From Occallatibacter riparius (lineage in GTDB: Bacteria; Acidobacteriota; Terriglobia; Terriglobales; Acidobacteriaceae): DNA of 64,000 bases. Below the pieces are notes generated by a model. It was not told the origin of the DNA, searched no databases, and was given only the letters and a program-made list of their open reading frames with translations. Positions 43,267-52,770 of this stretch are shown here, piece after piece (the first letter of the stretch is position 1; each line of letters begins with the position of its first letter). The stretch lies in assembly GCF_025264625.1 (NCBI RefSeq), contig NZ_CP093313.1, positions 1,426,001-1,490,000 on the forward strand, read 5' to 3'. Position numbers and translations under genes: made by a program.

Positions 43267-44541
43267 ATGTTCAGGAAAAGTTACGCGCGTTGGATGTACA
43301 AGTGGGAAACGCGGCTGACAACGCGCGATGAAAATCGCGTGGTGCGGCCGCTGGAGTGGGGCCTGGAGTGGATTGAGCCGTTTCTTTCGGCACATCATCT
43401 TGGCACCGCTGAGCTTCGGCAGGCCGCAACCGGCAACGATGCCGCGGCAGAAGACGCATTCGCCCGGATCAACCAGATCCTCATCGGGAAGAGCGCGGAG
43501 TTCTTCGGCTACGAGAAGCCTACGGACTTCCGCTTGGAAGATCGCTTTCCGCAGTTATTCCCGACAAACGTCCGGCCCGAGACGCTGGCGCAGGATGCGG
43601 AGCTGAAGCAGCGCGCTGAGAACGGGCAGATCGAGCGGGCACAGTTTCTGCGCTTCACATCGCCGGAGCGCACGCCCTATCCCGAGAACGACTTGGTCAA
43701 CGCGCGATGGTTTCCGGCGCCGGTGCACAAGGATTCTGGGCGGCCCAAGCAGGCCATCGTTGTGCTGCCACAGTGGAACGCGGATGCTTTCAGCCACAAC
43801 GCGCTGTGCCACCTCTTCAATCGCATGGGCATCTCGGCGCTGCGGCTATCGAAGCCCTATCACGACATTCGCCGGCCCAGCGAGTTGGAGCGGTCCGACT
43901 ACGCGGTGAGCGCGAATATCGGACGGACCCTGTCAGCTTGCCGGCAGGCGGTGGTCGACATCCGCTGCTGCATCGACTGGCTCGAAGATCAGGGCTACGA
44001 GCACTTCGGCGTGCTGGGAACGAGCCTGGGCTCATGCTACGCGTTCCTGGCCAGCGCGCACGATAAGCGCATTCGCGTAAATGCGTTCAACCATGCGTCG
44101 ACTGCGTTCGGCGATGTGGTGTGGGCGGGACAGAGCACGCGTCATATTCGCGCCGCTCTTGAACAGGCAGGCCTCACTCAGGAACGGCTGCGTAATTTGT
44201 GGGCAGCGATCAGCCCCGTGCACTTCTACGACAAGTTCGCGGGCGAAGCCGCGGGCGGACCGCAGAAGAAAGTGCTGGTCGTCTACGCCGACTACGATCT
44301 GACGTTCCCGCGCGAATACTCGGTACAAGTGGTCGATGCGTTCCAGAGGCACGGCGTTAATTTCGAGACGCGCGTGCTGCCGTGCGGCCATTACACCACG
44401 GGCGAGACACCGTACAAGTACATGGACGGCTGGTTCCTCGGCTCGTTTGTCTACCGCGCCTACAAGCAGTTACGCGAGGAGAAGGCTTTCCAGAGTGCAC
44501 AGGATGCAGCGCGCGACGAAGAGGAAGTGCTGTCGCAATAA
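43267..44541 (+). CDS. Alpha/beta hydrolase family protein
   Basis: The 424-residue protein has an alpha/beta hydrolase core. It shows IVVLPQWNADAFSHNALCHLF as the first strand and oxyanion region, GTSLGS (near residue 258) as the nucleophile elbow with Ser, VVYADYDLTFP as the probable acid strand and LPCGHYTTGE as the catalytic His. A 120-residue N-terminal extension (WMYKWETRL, GLEWIEPFL) is characteristic of the subfamily. No signal peptide is seen. The substrate is unknown; it could be an ester or acyl hydrolase. Its stop is one base from the stop of the M23 gene on the other strand. Confidence 0.82.
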   Translation: MFRKSYARWMYKWETRLTTRDENRVVRPLEWGLEWIEPFLSAHHLGTAELRQAATGNDAAAEDAFARINQILIGKSAEFFGYEKPTDFRLEDRFPQLFPTNVRPETLAQDAELKQRAENGQIERAQFLRFTSPERTPYPENDLVNARWFPAPVHKDSGRPKQAIVVLPQWNADAFSHNALCHLFNRMGISALRLSKPYHDIRRPSELERSDYAVSANIGRTLSACRQAVVDIRCCIDWLEDQGYEHFGVLGTSLGSCYAFLASAHDKRIRVNAFNHASTAFGDVVWAGQSTRHIRAALEQAGLTQERLRNLWAAISPVHFYDKFAGEAAGGPQKKVLVVYADYDLTFPREYSVQVVDAFQRHGVNFETRVLPCGHYTTGETPYKYMDGWFLGSFVYRAYKQLREEKAFQSAQDAARDEEEVLSQ

Positions 44542-44542
44542 C

Positions 44543-45475
44543 TCAGCGCTGCTTGCGTGTCTTGTGCGAAGAGTGACTCGCGCTCTGTGGGCCAGCGTCC
44601 GGCGCGTTCAGATTCAAATTCAAATGCAGCAGCTTCACGGGGTCGAGATAGGCATTCTCCCAGCGCACCGCCCAATGCAGGTGCGGGCCCGTGACGCGGC
44701 CTGTGGCGCCGCTGAGGCCTAGCAGGTCGCCGGTGTTTACGTGCTGCCCTTCCTTCACATCGATCCGGCTGAAGTGCATCGACAGCGTGAACAGGCCGAG
44801 GCCGTGGTCGATGATGACGCAGTTGCCTTCGAAGTAGAGGGGTCGCGCAAGCACGACAATGCCACTGTTCGAGGCGTGTACCGGGGTGCCCGTAGCCGCG
44901 TGAAAGTCCGCCCCTTTGTGGATGCTCGCGAGCTTGCCGTTGAACATGCGACGCGTGCCGAAGGAGTCCGTCGCCTGTGCAGGAACCGGCGCATGGAAGT
45001 CGCCTTCCCACAGCGGCACGATGGCGCTTGAGGCGAAGACCTTCGCCTTCAACTTGATCTCTTCTTCGATTTCCTTTTGCACCTCGGGCGGCGGCGCGAC
45101 GAACTTCGACTCGACCGTGAGTGTGCCGGTGCGGTAGTGCGCGGCGTGAATGTCGACCATCTGCGTGAGATCAACAGGACGGCCGTTGACATGCGCGGTG
45201 ATGTGCAATGTCGATGGGCCGAGCGGCGCTTCAACATCGACGCCAGCCAGTGCAAACCTCTCCGTGCCGTGCTGGAAGAATTGAATCTTGCGCGTTAGCC
45301 ATTCGCCGTCGACCGAGGTCGCATCAGGAGCGGTGACTCGGATGAGTTCAGGCGATCCGGCGGCCACGACAGCGGGCGTAACGGTCACGCTGGATGGAAC
45401 TTCCCTCTGCGCCGAGAGAGTGACAGGGGGCAGAGCGAGGGCAAGCATCCAGCGAAAAGCGCGAGAGCCGGTCAT
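44543..45475 (-). CDS. M23 family metallopeptidase (secreted peptidoglycan endopeptidase)
   Basis: The 310-residue protein has a signal peptide ending TLSAQ, an Ig-like N-terminal half, and a LytM/M23 domain with the zinc motifs HKGADF (His, Asp) and HLHW near the C-terminus. The glycine-rich strand SGIVVLARPLYFEGN and the VIIDHGLGLFTLSMHFS block are standard. All three zinc ligands and the catalytic His are present, so the enzyme is probably active in cell-wall cleavage. It is the downstream neighbour of the beta-galactosidase-like gene (31-base gap). Confidence 0.9.
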   Translation of the reverse strand: MTGSRAFRWMLALALPPVTLSAQREVPSSVTVTPAVVAAGSPELIRVTAPDATSVDGEWLTRKIQFFQHGTERFALAGVDVEAPLGPSTLHITAHVNGRPVDLTQMVDIHAAHYRTGTLTVESKFVAPPPEVQKEIEEEIKLKAKVFASSAIVPLWEGDFHAPVPAQATDSFGTRRMFNGKLASIHKGADFHAATGTPVHASNSGIVVLARPLYFEGNCVIIDHGLGLFTLSMHFSRIDVKEGQHVNTGDLLGLSGATGRVTGPHLHWAVRWENAYLDPVKLLHLNLNLNAPDAGPQSASHSSHKTRKQR

Positions 45476-45506
45476 GGGTTCAGCATAACGGCTCCCGCGC
45501 AGCTTG

Positions 45507-47147
45507 CTAGTAGGTCGTCAGCTTCACTCTCAAAAGATAATTGGCGTTCGCGATGAGATTGAGGCCGTAGTCGGTCTGATCGCCGTTCCAGAGGCGTTTC
45601 ATCTGCCACTTGCCGGACGCATCGTAGTTGCCTTCCTCCACGACGAGGAAGAACCGCTTCTTCGCCTTGTCAAACTTGGGCGTGAAGTCCACGCGAACAT
45701 GATGCCCGGTCACTAGAAACTCATCGGGGCCAAGAGCCACAATCACTGCGCCGCCATCGGGCGGGTTGTTGCCTTTGGGCTTGATCCAGTTCCCAAAGGC
45801 GGGCAGGCCATAGCTCAGGTCCACTTGCCACCGCGGAAAGTCCAGCGTCTGGGTGTGCGCATTCGGGTCCTCGCTAGAACCGCGCAGATTGCCCTCGAGA
45901 TTGGCCTGCGCAAGCCTGCTTGCAATGGGCTCCAGAAGCGCGTACTCATTGGCAAAAGGAGCTAAGCGCGTCTCTGGTCCGGCCGCCGACTTGTCGCCCA
46001 TCGCTTCGGCGCCCTCGGTCAGGTTCGAGTACGCGGTAAGGTCCAGCCCGAACGGCGCAAAGCCGATAGCGCCCTGTCCGATCGCAGCGAAGACATAATG
46101 CGCGTAGATGGGTGCGTTGCCGGTCTCCGGAATCAGCAATGGATTCTTGAAGCGCTTGTACTGATCGATGACGGCCATGTACTTGGCGTACTCGGGCATG
46201 TAGATGTCGGGCGCAATCACCGACAGCGAGGGCGCGGCTATCTTGTAGAACTGGACGTTCTGATCGGTCGGCGCGCCCGACTCATAGGATCCTGGCAAAC
46301 CGGGATTGATCGGATCGCGTAGCGCGGCGTTCGTGTAGAGTGGCAGCGCATACTCGGCCTTGCCCGCCGCCGCAACCTGCTCGATGTAAGTGGCGATGCA
46401 CCACGCCTGGAAGGTCTCATCGGCCGCGTCGCCGAAGACTTGGCGCCAGGTGCCGGGCTGCTTGCCCAGCGCGTCCACAAGCTTTTGCGGTACTTGTCCG
46501 GCAAACTCCTTCTCTGCTTCCGGTCGATAGTCGCGAATGCCATGCCAAACGCCCGCTTCGTTTTCGACCTGCACCATCAATACGGTGCGCTGCGGATCGG
46601 CTGTGCGCAGATGCCGCATGAGCGCAGCGAATGCGTGCCTGTCGGCTTCGAGCCGTGCCGGCGAAAAAGTGCTCGGCGAATCGACCGTGTCCCCGTCCTT
46701 ATTCACGAGAAACGGATACTTTTGCTGATCCTGCTTGATCCACTGCGGCGTGTAATGCGACGAGCCGTTCTTCCATGTGCCGAACCAAAGCAGCACCAGC
46801 CGCACGTGATGCGCGCGAGCCTGCACCAGCATGGCGTCGACATTCGAGTAGTCGTAATGGCCGGGCGTAGCTTCGAACTGCTCCCAGTAGACGGGTAGCT
46901 CGATGGTGTTGGCGTGCAGAATGGCCGCGGCCGGAAATACCTTGTCGAAGGTTGCGGGCCACGCTGACGAGTTATTCGCCTGGAAGCCAAGCATCAGATA
47001 AGGCGAGCCATCGACCATCAAGGCAAATCGGCCGTCTTTCTCGGCGATGCTCGGTATGGGGTGTACGCCAGCAGGCGTCTTCTGGGCCAGGGCAAGGCAT
47101 GGACATGCAAGCAAAAGAGCAGCAAACAAACATGAGGGCTTCATCAT
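45507..47147 (-). CDS. Secreted beta-galactosidase-like glycoside hydrolase (GH35/GH42 type with DUF5597-like C-terminus)
   Basis: The 546-residue protein has a signal peptide ending LALAQ and a TIM-barrel catalytic domain. It shows GFQANNSSAW and IELPVYWEQFEATPGHYDYSN, then QVENEAG (acid/base Glu) near residue 200 and LLIPETGN (nucleophile Glu) near residue 345. The C-terminal beta part resembles DUF5597. Such enzymes release terminal beta-galactose from plant or microbial polysaccharides; substrate preference cannot be read. Being exported and close to an M23 peptidase, it probably works in the periplasm. Confidence 0.85.
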   Translation of the reverse strand: MMKPSCLFAALLLACPCLALAQKTPAGVHPIPSIAEKDGRFALMVDGSPYLMLGFQANNSSAWPATFDKVFPAAAILHANTIELPVYWEQFEATPGHYDYSNVDAMLVQARAHHVRLVLLWFGTWKNGSSHYTPQWIKQDQQKYPFLVNKDGDTVDSPSTFSPARLEADRHAFAALMRHLRTADPQRTVLMVQVENEAGVWHGIRDYRPEAEKEFAGQVPQKLVDALGKQPGTWRQVFGDAADETFQAWCIATYIEQVAAAGKAEYALPLYTNAALRDPINPGLPGSYESGAPTDQNVQFYKIAAPSLSVIAPDIYMPEYAKYMAVIDQYKRFKNPLLIPETGNAPIYAHYVFAAIGQGAIGFAPFGLDLTAYSNLTEGAEAMGDKSAAGPETRLAPFANEYALLEPIASRLAQANLEGNLRGSSEDPNAHTQTLDFPRWQVDLSYGLPAFGNWIKPKGNNPPDGGAVIVALGPDEFLVTGHHVRVDFTPKFDKAKKRFFLVVEEGNYDASGKWQMKRLWNGDQTDYGLNLIANANYLLRVKLTTY

Positions 47148-47192
47148 TGGAAGAATAGAGCAAGCCCCCGCGAATGTCCTGTGATCGTGTTG

Positions 47193-47924
47193 CTAACCGT
47201 GAACCATGCGCGCGAATGCCTGCCAGGCCGCGGTCTGCGCGAGCGGGATGCGCGTGAGCCACACCACCAGCAGAATCAGCGTTCCAACCCAACTCACTCG
47301 CTGAATCTTGCGGCGCGAGATCAGGTCGTGCACCATCAGCGCTGCCGGAAAAATGCAGAGCAGCAGTAATTGAACCATCGGGTTTGATGCGATACCAAGG
47401 GTCTGGGGAAAGCGTCCGACAGCGGCATCGAGCAGCGGAACGGTTGCAAGAATGATGAGGCGCTTGTGCTGGTCGGGCTTGCGGCGAACGCTATAACTCC
47501 ACGCGGCCAGAGTGCCAAACAAGAGCAGCCCGGTGACCGGCACCACAAAGAAGGTCAGCGACGAGAGCCCGGAGCCTGGGGGCGACAGGTCTCTGCGCAG
47601 CGAGTTGATGGCGGCCAGCGTGCCGATCGGAATCATGCTCGCGGCCAGTGCGAAGCCCCACAGTCCCACAGTCATGTGCAGCTTGACCTTGCGCACGGAC
47701 ACCAGTGAGGTTTGCACAGTCAGGGTCAGCAGCCACAGCGTCATGATTGCGGCATGCACGTGGATGATCGGCGCGGGCAGGTGCGCCTTCACCATTCCGG
47801 CGGCGTAGTAGGTCTTCGAAAAGCCGAGCCAGACGGTCACCAGGATTGTCAGGCAGATTAGGGGGAAGAAGACGCGGTCCGGCTGAGTCTTGGCCTTGCG
47901 CGGAGTCATGACAGCAGTGGCCAT
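47193..47924 (-). CDS. Polytopic membrane protein, function unknown
   Basis: The 243-residue protein has about seven hydrophobic segments. Histidines in HVHA (near residue 53) and KLHM (near residue 81) lie in or near helices and could bind b-type heme, but that is speculative. GGAGG 5 bases before the ATG at 47924 supports this start over the longer frame to 48035. Similar proteins are common in Acidobacteria without a known role. No operon partner is obvious. Confidence 0.7.
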   Translation of the reverse strand: MATAVMTPRKAKTQPDRVFFPLICLTILVTVWLGFSKTYYAAGMVKAHLPAPIIHVHAAIMTLWLLTLTVQTSLVSVRKVKLHMTVGLWGFALAASMIPIGTLAAINSLRRDLSPPGSGLSSLTFFVVPVTGLLLFGTLAAWSYSVRRKPDQHKRLIILATVPLLDAAVGRFPQTLGIASNPMVQLLLLCIFPAALMVHDLISRRKIQRVSWVGTLILLVVWLTRIPLAQTAAWQAFARMVHG

Positions 47925-48079
47925 GGCTACCTCCAGAGATTTTGAATTGTGTACCGGGGAAAGTGCGGGGATTCGCCGGGTCTCACCATAACAAGCGATC
48001 AGGCGACGCGCAACGAAAATGTCTCCGCACCGCATTAGCAGTACGCAAGGCTAGCGGGCTTGTATGCCAGAAAGTCGGC

Positions 48080-48670
48080 TTATTTCACCGCATCGGCGTG
48101 CGGATGCGCAGCCTTCCACTTCTTCAGCCGCTGCTGTACAGCCGCGAGTTGATCCGCCGTGATCCGCGTGCCCACGTTCTGCCGATTGATAAGGTAGCGC
48201 TCTTTGTTTGGAGTATCCGCGGAGGCGGCCAGATCAAACCAGAAATAAGCTTCGGCATCGTCCTGGGGAACGCCCTGGCCCATCGTATAAAGCATCGCGA
48301 GCGTGCCCTGCGCGCGGGCGTCGTCATGGTCGGCTGCCTTGCGATACCACTCCGCAGCCTTCCCCTTGTCGCGGGTGACACCGCGGCCGTAGCTGTAGCA
48401 ATCGGCCAAGTGAATCTCTGCGGGAACATAGGACTGCGCAGCGGCCTTTGCGTACCACTCGGCTGCCTTGTTCCAGCCATCAGCGGCAGTCTCAGGATCG
48501 GAGGCGGCTCCTGCAGCCTTTGCATAGCTCTCGCCCACGGACACCTCTGCCGCCGGATCTCCCGCGTCAGCCTTTGCCTTTAGAGCGCTATCGATCGCGG
48601 GCGTCTGTGACACAGCCTGCAAGATACCGAGCCCCAATACAGCCGCCACAACGAACTGGGCCGATTTCAC
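48080..48670 (-). CDS. Secreted Sel1-repeat (TPR-like) protein
   Basis: The 196-residue protein starts with a signal peptide (FVVAAVLGLGILQAVSQ) and contains Sel1-like repeats, seen as AAEWYAKAAAQSYVPAEIHLADCYSYGRGV, then AAEWYRKAADHDDARAQGTLAMLYTMGQGV and a third partial unit. Such repeats mediate protein contacts. The GTG at 48670 was chosen because GGAGG lies 7 bases upstream and the signal peptide then starts correctly; the frame stays open to 48715. It is divergent from glyA. Confidence 0.8.
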   Translation of the reverse strand: MKSAQFVVAAVLGLGILQAVSQTPAIDSALKAKADAGDPAAEVSVGESYAKAAGAASDPETAADGWNKAAEWYAKAAAQSYVPAEIHLADCYSYGRGVTRDKGKAAEWYRKAADHDDARAQGTLAMLYTMGQGVPQDDAEAYFWFDLAASADTPNKERYLINRQNVGTRITADQLAAVQQRLKKWKAAHPHADAVK

Positions 48671-48774
48671 CGCGATTCCTCCAAGAATGAAGAAACCATA
48701 GCAGATAGCACCCACCCGCTTCAGCGCGCGAAATCATTGGGCGCGCGACACGCCCAAGCAGCTAAAATTCCTGT

Positions 48775-50055
48775 ATGACCGATCGCATGTCGCTTCCGCT
48801 TGCCCAGGCCGACCCCGAGATTGCCGCAGCCATTGAACATGAGAGGCTCCGCCAGCACGAAGGGCTGGAGATGATCGCCAGTGAGAACTTCGTCTCTGAA
48901 GCTGTGCTGGAAGCTGCAGGCTCCGTCTTCACCAACAAGTATGCCGAGGGTTATCCGGGACGCCGCTATTACGGCGGCTGCGAGTTTACTGATATCGTCG
49001 AGAATCTGGCGCGGGACCGGGCCAAGCAGATCTTCGGCGCGGAGCATGCGAACGTGCAGCCTCACTCTGGTTCGCAGGCCAATGCCGCGGCGTACATCGC
49101 CGTCCTGCAGGCGGGCGACACTATCCTCGGACTTGATCTCGCGCACGGCGGGCATCTGACTCACGGTCATAAGTTGAGCTTCAGCGGCAAGCTTTATCGG
49201 ACGACCTTCTACGGTGTGCGCCGCGATACCGAGATGATCGACTACGACGAACTCGAGTCGATTGCCCAACGCGAGAAGCCGAAGGTCATCATCGGTGGCG
49301 GCAGCGCCTATCCGCGTTTCTGGGACTTTGCCCGCATGCGGCAGATCGCCGACTCGGTGGGCGCCGTCTACATCTTCGACATGGCGCACATAGCGGGCCT
49401 GGTGGCTGGCGGAGCGCATCCGTCCCCGGTTCCCCACGCACACATCACCACCACGACAACGCACAAGACGCTGCGCGGACCACGCGCGGGTTTGATCCTC
49501 TGTGGAAAGGATCTCGCTGCCGCAGTCGACAAAGCCGTCTTCCCCGGCCAGCAGGGCGGACCGCTCGTTCACATCGTTGCCGCCAAAGCTGTTGCATTCG
49601 GCGAAGTGCTTCGGCCGGAGTTCAAGACCTATGCCGCGCAGGTAGTAGCCAACGCGAAGGTACTTGCGGAGGCGCTGCAGGGCGCGGGCTATCGCATCAT
49701 CTCCGCCGGAACCGACAATCACCTCATGCTCGTCGATGTCTTCGCCAACGGAATGCTGGGCAGTGAAGCGGAATTGGCACTCGGCAAGGCCGGAATTACG
49801 GTGAACAAGAACGCCATTCCATTCGACACTAATCCGCCGCTCAAGCCCTCTGGTATTCGCATCGGTACACCCGCGCTTACCACGCGCGGCATGAAGGAAG
49901 CTGAGATGCGTCAGATTGCGAAGTGGATCACGAGCGCGCTCGAACATCGCGACGACGATGCTGTGCTTGATCGCATCCGCGGCGAAGTAGCTGAGTTAGC
50001 CAATCAGTTCCCGCTGTATGCATGGCGCAAGCATCCGGACCCTGTTGCCGTCTAA
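48775..50055 (+). CDS. glyA: Serine hydroxymethyltransferase
   Basis: GlyA interconverts serine and glycine with tetrahydrofolate and PLP, feeding one-carbon metabolism. The 426-residue length is typical. Landmarks are [45 protein letters not shown] and [14 protein letters not shown], the last with the PLP-binding lysine. The ATG at 48775 lies near a second one at 48787; both fit. A hairpin 22 bases after the stop is the probable terminator. Confidence 0.97.
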   Translation: MTDRMSLPLAQADPEIAAAIEHERLRQHEGLEMIASENFVSEAVLEAAGSVFTNKYAEGYPGRRYYGGCEFTDIVENLARDRAKQIFGAEHANVQPHSGSQANAAAYIAVLQAGDTILGLDLAHGGHLTHGHKLSFSGKLYRTTFYGVRRDTEMIDYDELESIAQREKPKVIIGGGSAYPRFWDFARMRQIADSVGAVYIFDMAHIAGLVAGGAHPSPVPHAHITTTTTHKTLRGPRAGLILCGKDLAAAVDKAVFPGQQGGPLVHIVAAKAVAFGEVLRPEFKTYAAQVVANAKVLAEALQGAGYRIISAGTDNHLMLVDVFANGMLGSEAELALGKAGITVNKNAIPFDTNPPLKPSGIRIGTPALTTRGMKEAEMRQIAKWITSALEHRDDDAVLDRIRGEVAELANQFPLYAWRKHPDPVAV

Positions 50056-50077
50056 CTTCTAAATCCCACAAAAACTC

Positions 50078-50117
50078 AACCGCGCATCGGAAACTTTCGA
50101 TGCGCGGTTCTGTCTTG
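50078..50117 (+). terminator. Hairpin terminator after glyA
   Basis: A perfect 12-bp stem (AACCGCGCATCG with CGATGCGCGGTT) with an eight-base loop is followed by CTGTCTTGT. The T-run is interrupted, so efficiency may be moderate. Confidence 0.75.
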
Positions 50118-50340
50118 TACGTCTGATAACCCGAACTTGACTTAAGGCAGCCCCCCTCCTGTTCGCGTGTTGGATCTATGTTGATGAACAATAGAGAAGC
50201 ATCTTGCACTGTTTCGCTTGAGTCAATGTAATGTTTACCCGCAGCGAAATGTTGAAACCTCCGAGAGCTGAACGTCATGCGGAGTACATAAGAGCGCCGG
50301 TAATTAGCCATTAAGACGCAGCTTGAGATATGCTTTCCGC

Positions 50341-50580
50341 ATGACGATTGATTCCATCATCGCGGAAATCGACTCTGAAATAGAACGTCTTACTCAAGCA
50401 AGAACGCTGTTGGCTGCCGCTGGATCGACTAAGTCTGCGCCTGCACCTTCTCGTCGCGGTCCTAAACCCTCTGCCGCGAAGAAGGGCGGCAAGCGGCGCA
50501 CATTGAGCCCGGAGGCTCGCAAGCGCATCGCTGAAGCGCAGCGCCGTCGTTGGGCAGCTCAGAAAAGTAAGTCGAAATAG
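50341..50580 (+). CDS. Small basic protein with AT-hook-like and SPEARKRIAEA motifs
   Basis: The 79-residue protein has an N-terminal amphipathic helix (IIAEIDSEIERLTQARTLL, possible coiled coil), then a basic linker with RRGPKPS, which resembles an AT-hook core, and a C-terminal LSPEARKRIAEAQRRRWAAQ. The latter motif is frequent in small acidobacterial and proteobacterial DNA-binding proteins of H-NS-like layout. A nucleoid-associated role is inferred. The ATG at 50341 lacks a strong ribosome binding site; a TTG at 50323 would add six residues. Confidence 0.68.
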   Translation: MTIDSIIAEIDSEIERLTQARTLLAAAGSTKSAPAPSRRGPKPSAAKKGGKRRTLSPEARKRIAEAQRRRWAAQKSKSK

Positions 50581-50713
50581 GAAATCGCAGGAGCGACTAA
50601 ATGCCGAACCATGGCGCATTCAATCCTGAACGCGCCATGGAGCTGTGTATCTCGATTGCGTTCTGAACGGTAACGTTTGCTTTGAGCAGGTATTCCCGCT
50701 CACCCGCGCGAGC

Positions 50714-52012
50714 TCACCAGGTTTCGACCGCGAGGATACTCGGCGGGCCGGGATGGCCCTCGATAACCTGTGTCTCAATCACCGCCTCCATGTTCTTCTG
50801 CTCCCAGTCGGATGGCGCCTTAGCGAGAAGCGATTCGAGATACTCCGGGTTATAGAGGATCTCGCCGGCAGCCTCCGTGCCCTCTTCGGAGATACCCGCC
50901 GCGATGATCACGGGCTGCCCCGTCGTCTTGTCGTGAATGCGCGCAACAATGGCGTAGTCGCGCGAAAGCTTCTGATAGGGCAGATCCCACGCGGTCGCCC
51001 ATGTCGTCTTATTAGGGCTGTTGCGGTCGACGAGCAATGCGACGCCATCCTTGGATTCAAATCCGAAGCGAAGTTTCTGCGTAACGCGGAGAGTCCAGAT
51101 ATTGTCGAACGCCCCGATGAGTACGATGGGGCCTTCGCGCAGCTGGCCGAAGGTAGCCTCCGACGCCGGAAGAACCCGAAACGCCTTATGTTGCGACGCA
51201 AGCGCGGCCACTGTGCGCGTCAGCGTGATCACGTCTGCGAGCGCCAGGTTGCCGGAATAATGAAGGCGAAAATAAAGCGGTTCGGGCTTGGAGCCGCTTA
51301 CCGGGCTGTCAAAGTTGTCGATCGCGCTCACGTCGATGTTCTTGGCCGGTTCGCCGAGACAGAATGTGGTCGGATTCACGCTCCCCGTTACCGGCGCCCA
51401 GAAGCGATCGGTATTTGAGGGAGGCGGAGGCTCGGGTTTGTAGCGGAGGCCTGCCAGCAGACCCGCCGCTCCTGAAAGCCCCACCAGCAAAACCATGCCT
51501 GCCAGGGCAAACCACCTCAGGCGCCACAACCTTCCGTGGCTCGGCGTCACCGGCAGAGGCATAACCGGCACAGCGGCCGGTTCAGACATCGGTGCCACGT
51601 CCAGGGGCTCTTCCGGAATAGGATCCGGGGGGCGCTCCGTCTCGCGGAAGGCGGGCACGTAGGAACCCGTCGGCAGGTCGATAATCGGTTCACCCGGCTG
51701 GCTGTACTCGTAGTAGTACTGCTTGAGGCGGCCGCGCACCTCCTTGGCCGTGATCCTCACAACCGGATCGGCGTTCGCGTCGTAGGCCGGGTCCTTCCCG
51801 AAGACCTCTACCCCAATCGTCCGTTCCTTCAGCTCCGATGCGTGGCCCAACAGGGTCTGCTCCACCACATAGGAAAGCAGCGCGGGGTAACGCCGGCTGT
51901 TGGCGAACAGCGGGTGAGCGAGAAGTCGGTTCAGCTGCTCGCGAATCCGCGGCGCATCGGCGACCAGACTCGACTCCGCGAGTTCGGGCCCGTTTCTCTG
52001 CCCTACGGCCAT
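50714..52012 (-). CDS. Single-pass membrane protein with regulator-like N-terminus, function unknown
   Basis: The 432-residue protein has a cytoplasmic N-terminal region (residues about 20-95, RIREQLNRLLAHPLFANSRRYPALLSYVVEQ then ERTIGVEVFGKDPAYDANADPVVRITAKEVRGRLKQYY). This region recurs in acidobacterial membrane proteins and resembles a DNA- or nucleotide-binding regulator domain. A Pro-rich linker and one membrane helix (about 168-190) follow, then a 240-residue domain of unknown fold outside the cytoplasm. The overall plan is like CadC-type one-component regulators, but no proven helix-turn-helix is visible. Its upstream region also carries a candidate small RNA on the opposite strand. 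Confidence 0.7.
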   Translation of the reverse strand: MAVGQRNGPELAESSLVADAPRIREQLNRLLAHPLFANSRRYPALLSYVVEQTLLGHASELKERTIGVEVFGKDPAYDANADPVVRITAKEVRGRLKQYYYEYSQPGEPIIDLPTGSYVPAFRETERPPDPIPEEPLDVAPMSEPAAVPVMPLPVTPSHGRLWRLRWFALAGMVLLVGLSGAAGLLAGLRYKPEPPPPSNTDRFWAPVTGSVNPTTFCLGEPAKNIDVSAIDNFDSPVSGSKPEPLYFRLHYSGNLALADVITLTRTVAALASQHKAFRVLPASEATFGQLREGPIVLIGAFDNIWTLRVTQKLRFGFESKDGVALLVDRNSPNKTTWATAWDLPYQKLSRDYAIVARIHDKTTGQPVIIAAGISEEGTEAAGEILYNPEYLESLLAKAPSDWEQKNMEAVIETQVIEGHPGPPSILAVETW

Positions 52013-52308
52013 TTCTGGCTCCTCAAAAAGTACATGGGTCTTTGCAGCATGGAACTCCAGCCTTGCTACTGCTCCCTGACCTTTGCTGCACGCCGGGAAC
52101 GCGCTGTTGGCGGAGTGGATATTCCACCCGGCTTTCGCCGTGATCGAGCAAATCGACCCTGAATTTCGATCGTGTAGCGTATGATACGTCCCCGTAATTT
52201 ACTTGTCCAGCATGGATTAAAAGACAGTTTCCAAACGGGTTAAAGCAGCGGCCCCCAAACGCTACGCGATTGTACCTATTTTCCATTAAGCGGAAGGCTC
52301 TATATTCC

Positions 52309-52468
52309 ATCTCGGTCCAGAAGATGAGCCCAACGGCATCGGTGTGCTGGGCGGTGACGCACCTCCCGCCTGTGTCCTAAGCGCATTTTCTTGTGATTGC
52401 GGCTCCTCGCCCCTCCGTTTGCCAGACCTGGATCGATCCAGGCAGGACTCACCGAGGGGCGCTTTTTT
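52309..52468 (+). ncRNA. Candidate small RNA or leader RNA ending at a strong terminator
   Basis: The stretch before the terminator can fold locally (for example GGCGG with CCGCC near 52350-52372) and has no credible reading frame. The 5' end is a guess, placed after a TATATT box near 52303. It could be a free small RNA or an attenuated leader for the histidine kinase gene, which starts 300 bases later. I could not match it to 6S, tmRNA, SRP RNA or a riboswitch class. Confidence 0.35.
52409..52468 (+). terminator. Long rho-independent terminator hairpin upstream of the histidine kinase gene
   Basis: GCCCCTC (52409-52415) pairs with GAGGGGC (52454-52460); inside, CCTGGATC and GATCCAGG (52427-52442) form a perfect 16-base palindrome. 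GC and six Ts follow. No plus-strand gene lies close upstream, so it must end a non-coding transcript or a leader. Confidence 0.8.
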
Positions 52469-52770
52469 GTCTTGTTCTCGGCAGCGGACTTTGATCCGGC
52501 TGAAAGATCGGCTCTGATCGTTTACCTCTATTGATCGAGTCGACCCGCGCGATTGTTCAATCTCTTGCTGAACTGTGCATTCGGCTGATAAAAGAAGAAC
52601 CAAGTAAGACGGCGCACGTGCCGCGCACTTCCCGAAACTGCAAAATATGCGTGGGACGTCCCTGGGGCGCCTGTATCCTCTTGGCCTGTGCCCTTCGGTA
52701 GCGGCGGGTACGGCTCTGTGTTGTTCTCTCGCCAGCATAAGAATCGTTCGAGTTTTGAGGCAGGCTCACT

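Larger units (their letters stand above)
52013..52770. other. 760-base divergent region with a candidate small RNA
   Basis: No protein gene is supported between the two divergent genes. A strong plus-strand terminator at 52409-52468 shows that something is transcribed rightward into it, upstream of the histidine kinase. The remaining 300 bases to the kinase ATG hold no clear motif. Promoter boxes could not be called confidently; TATATT near 52303 is a possible -10. Confidence 0.45.
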
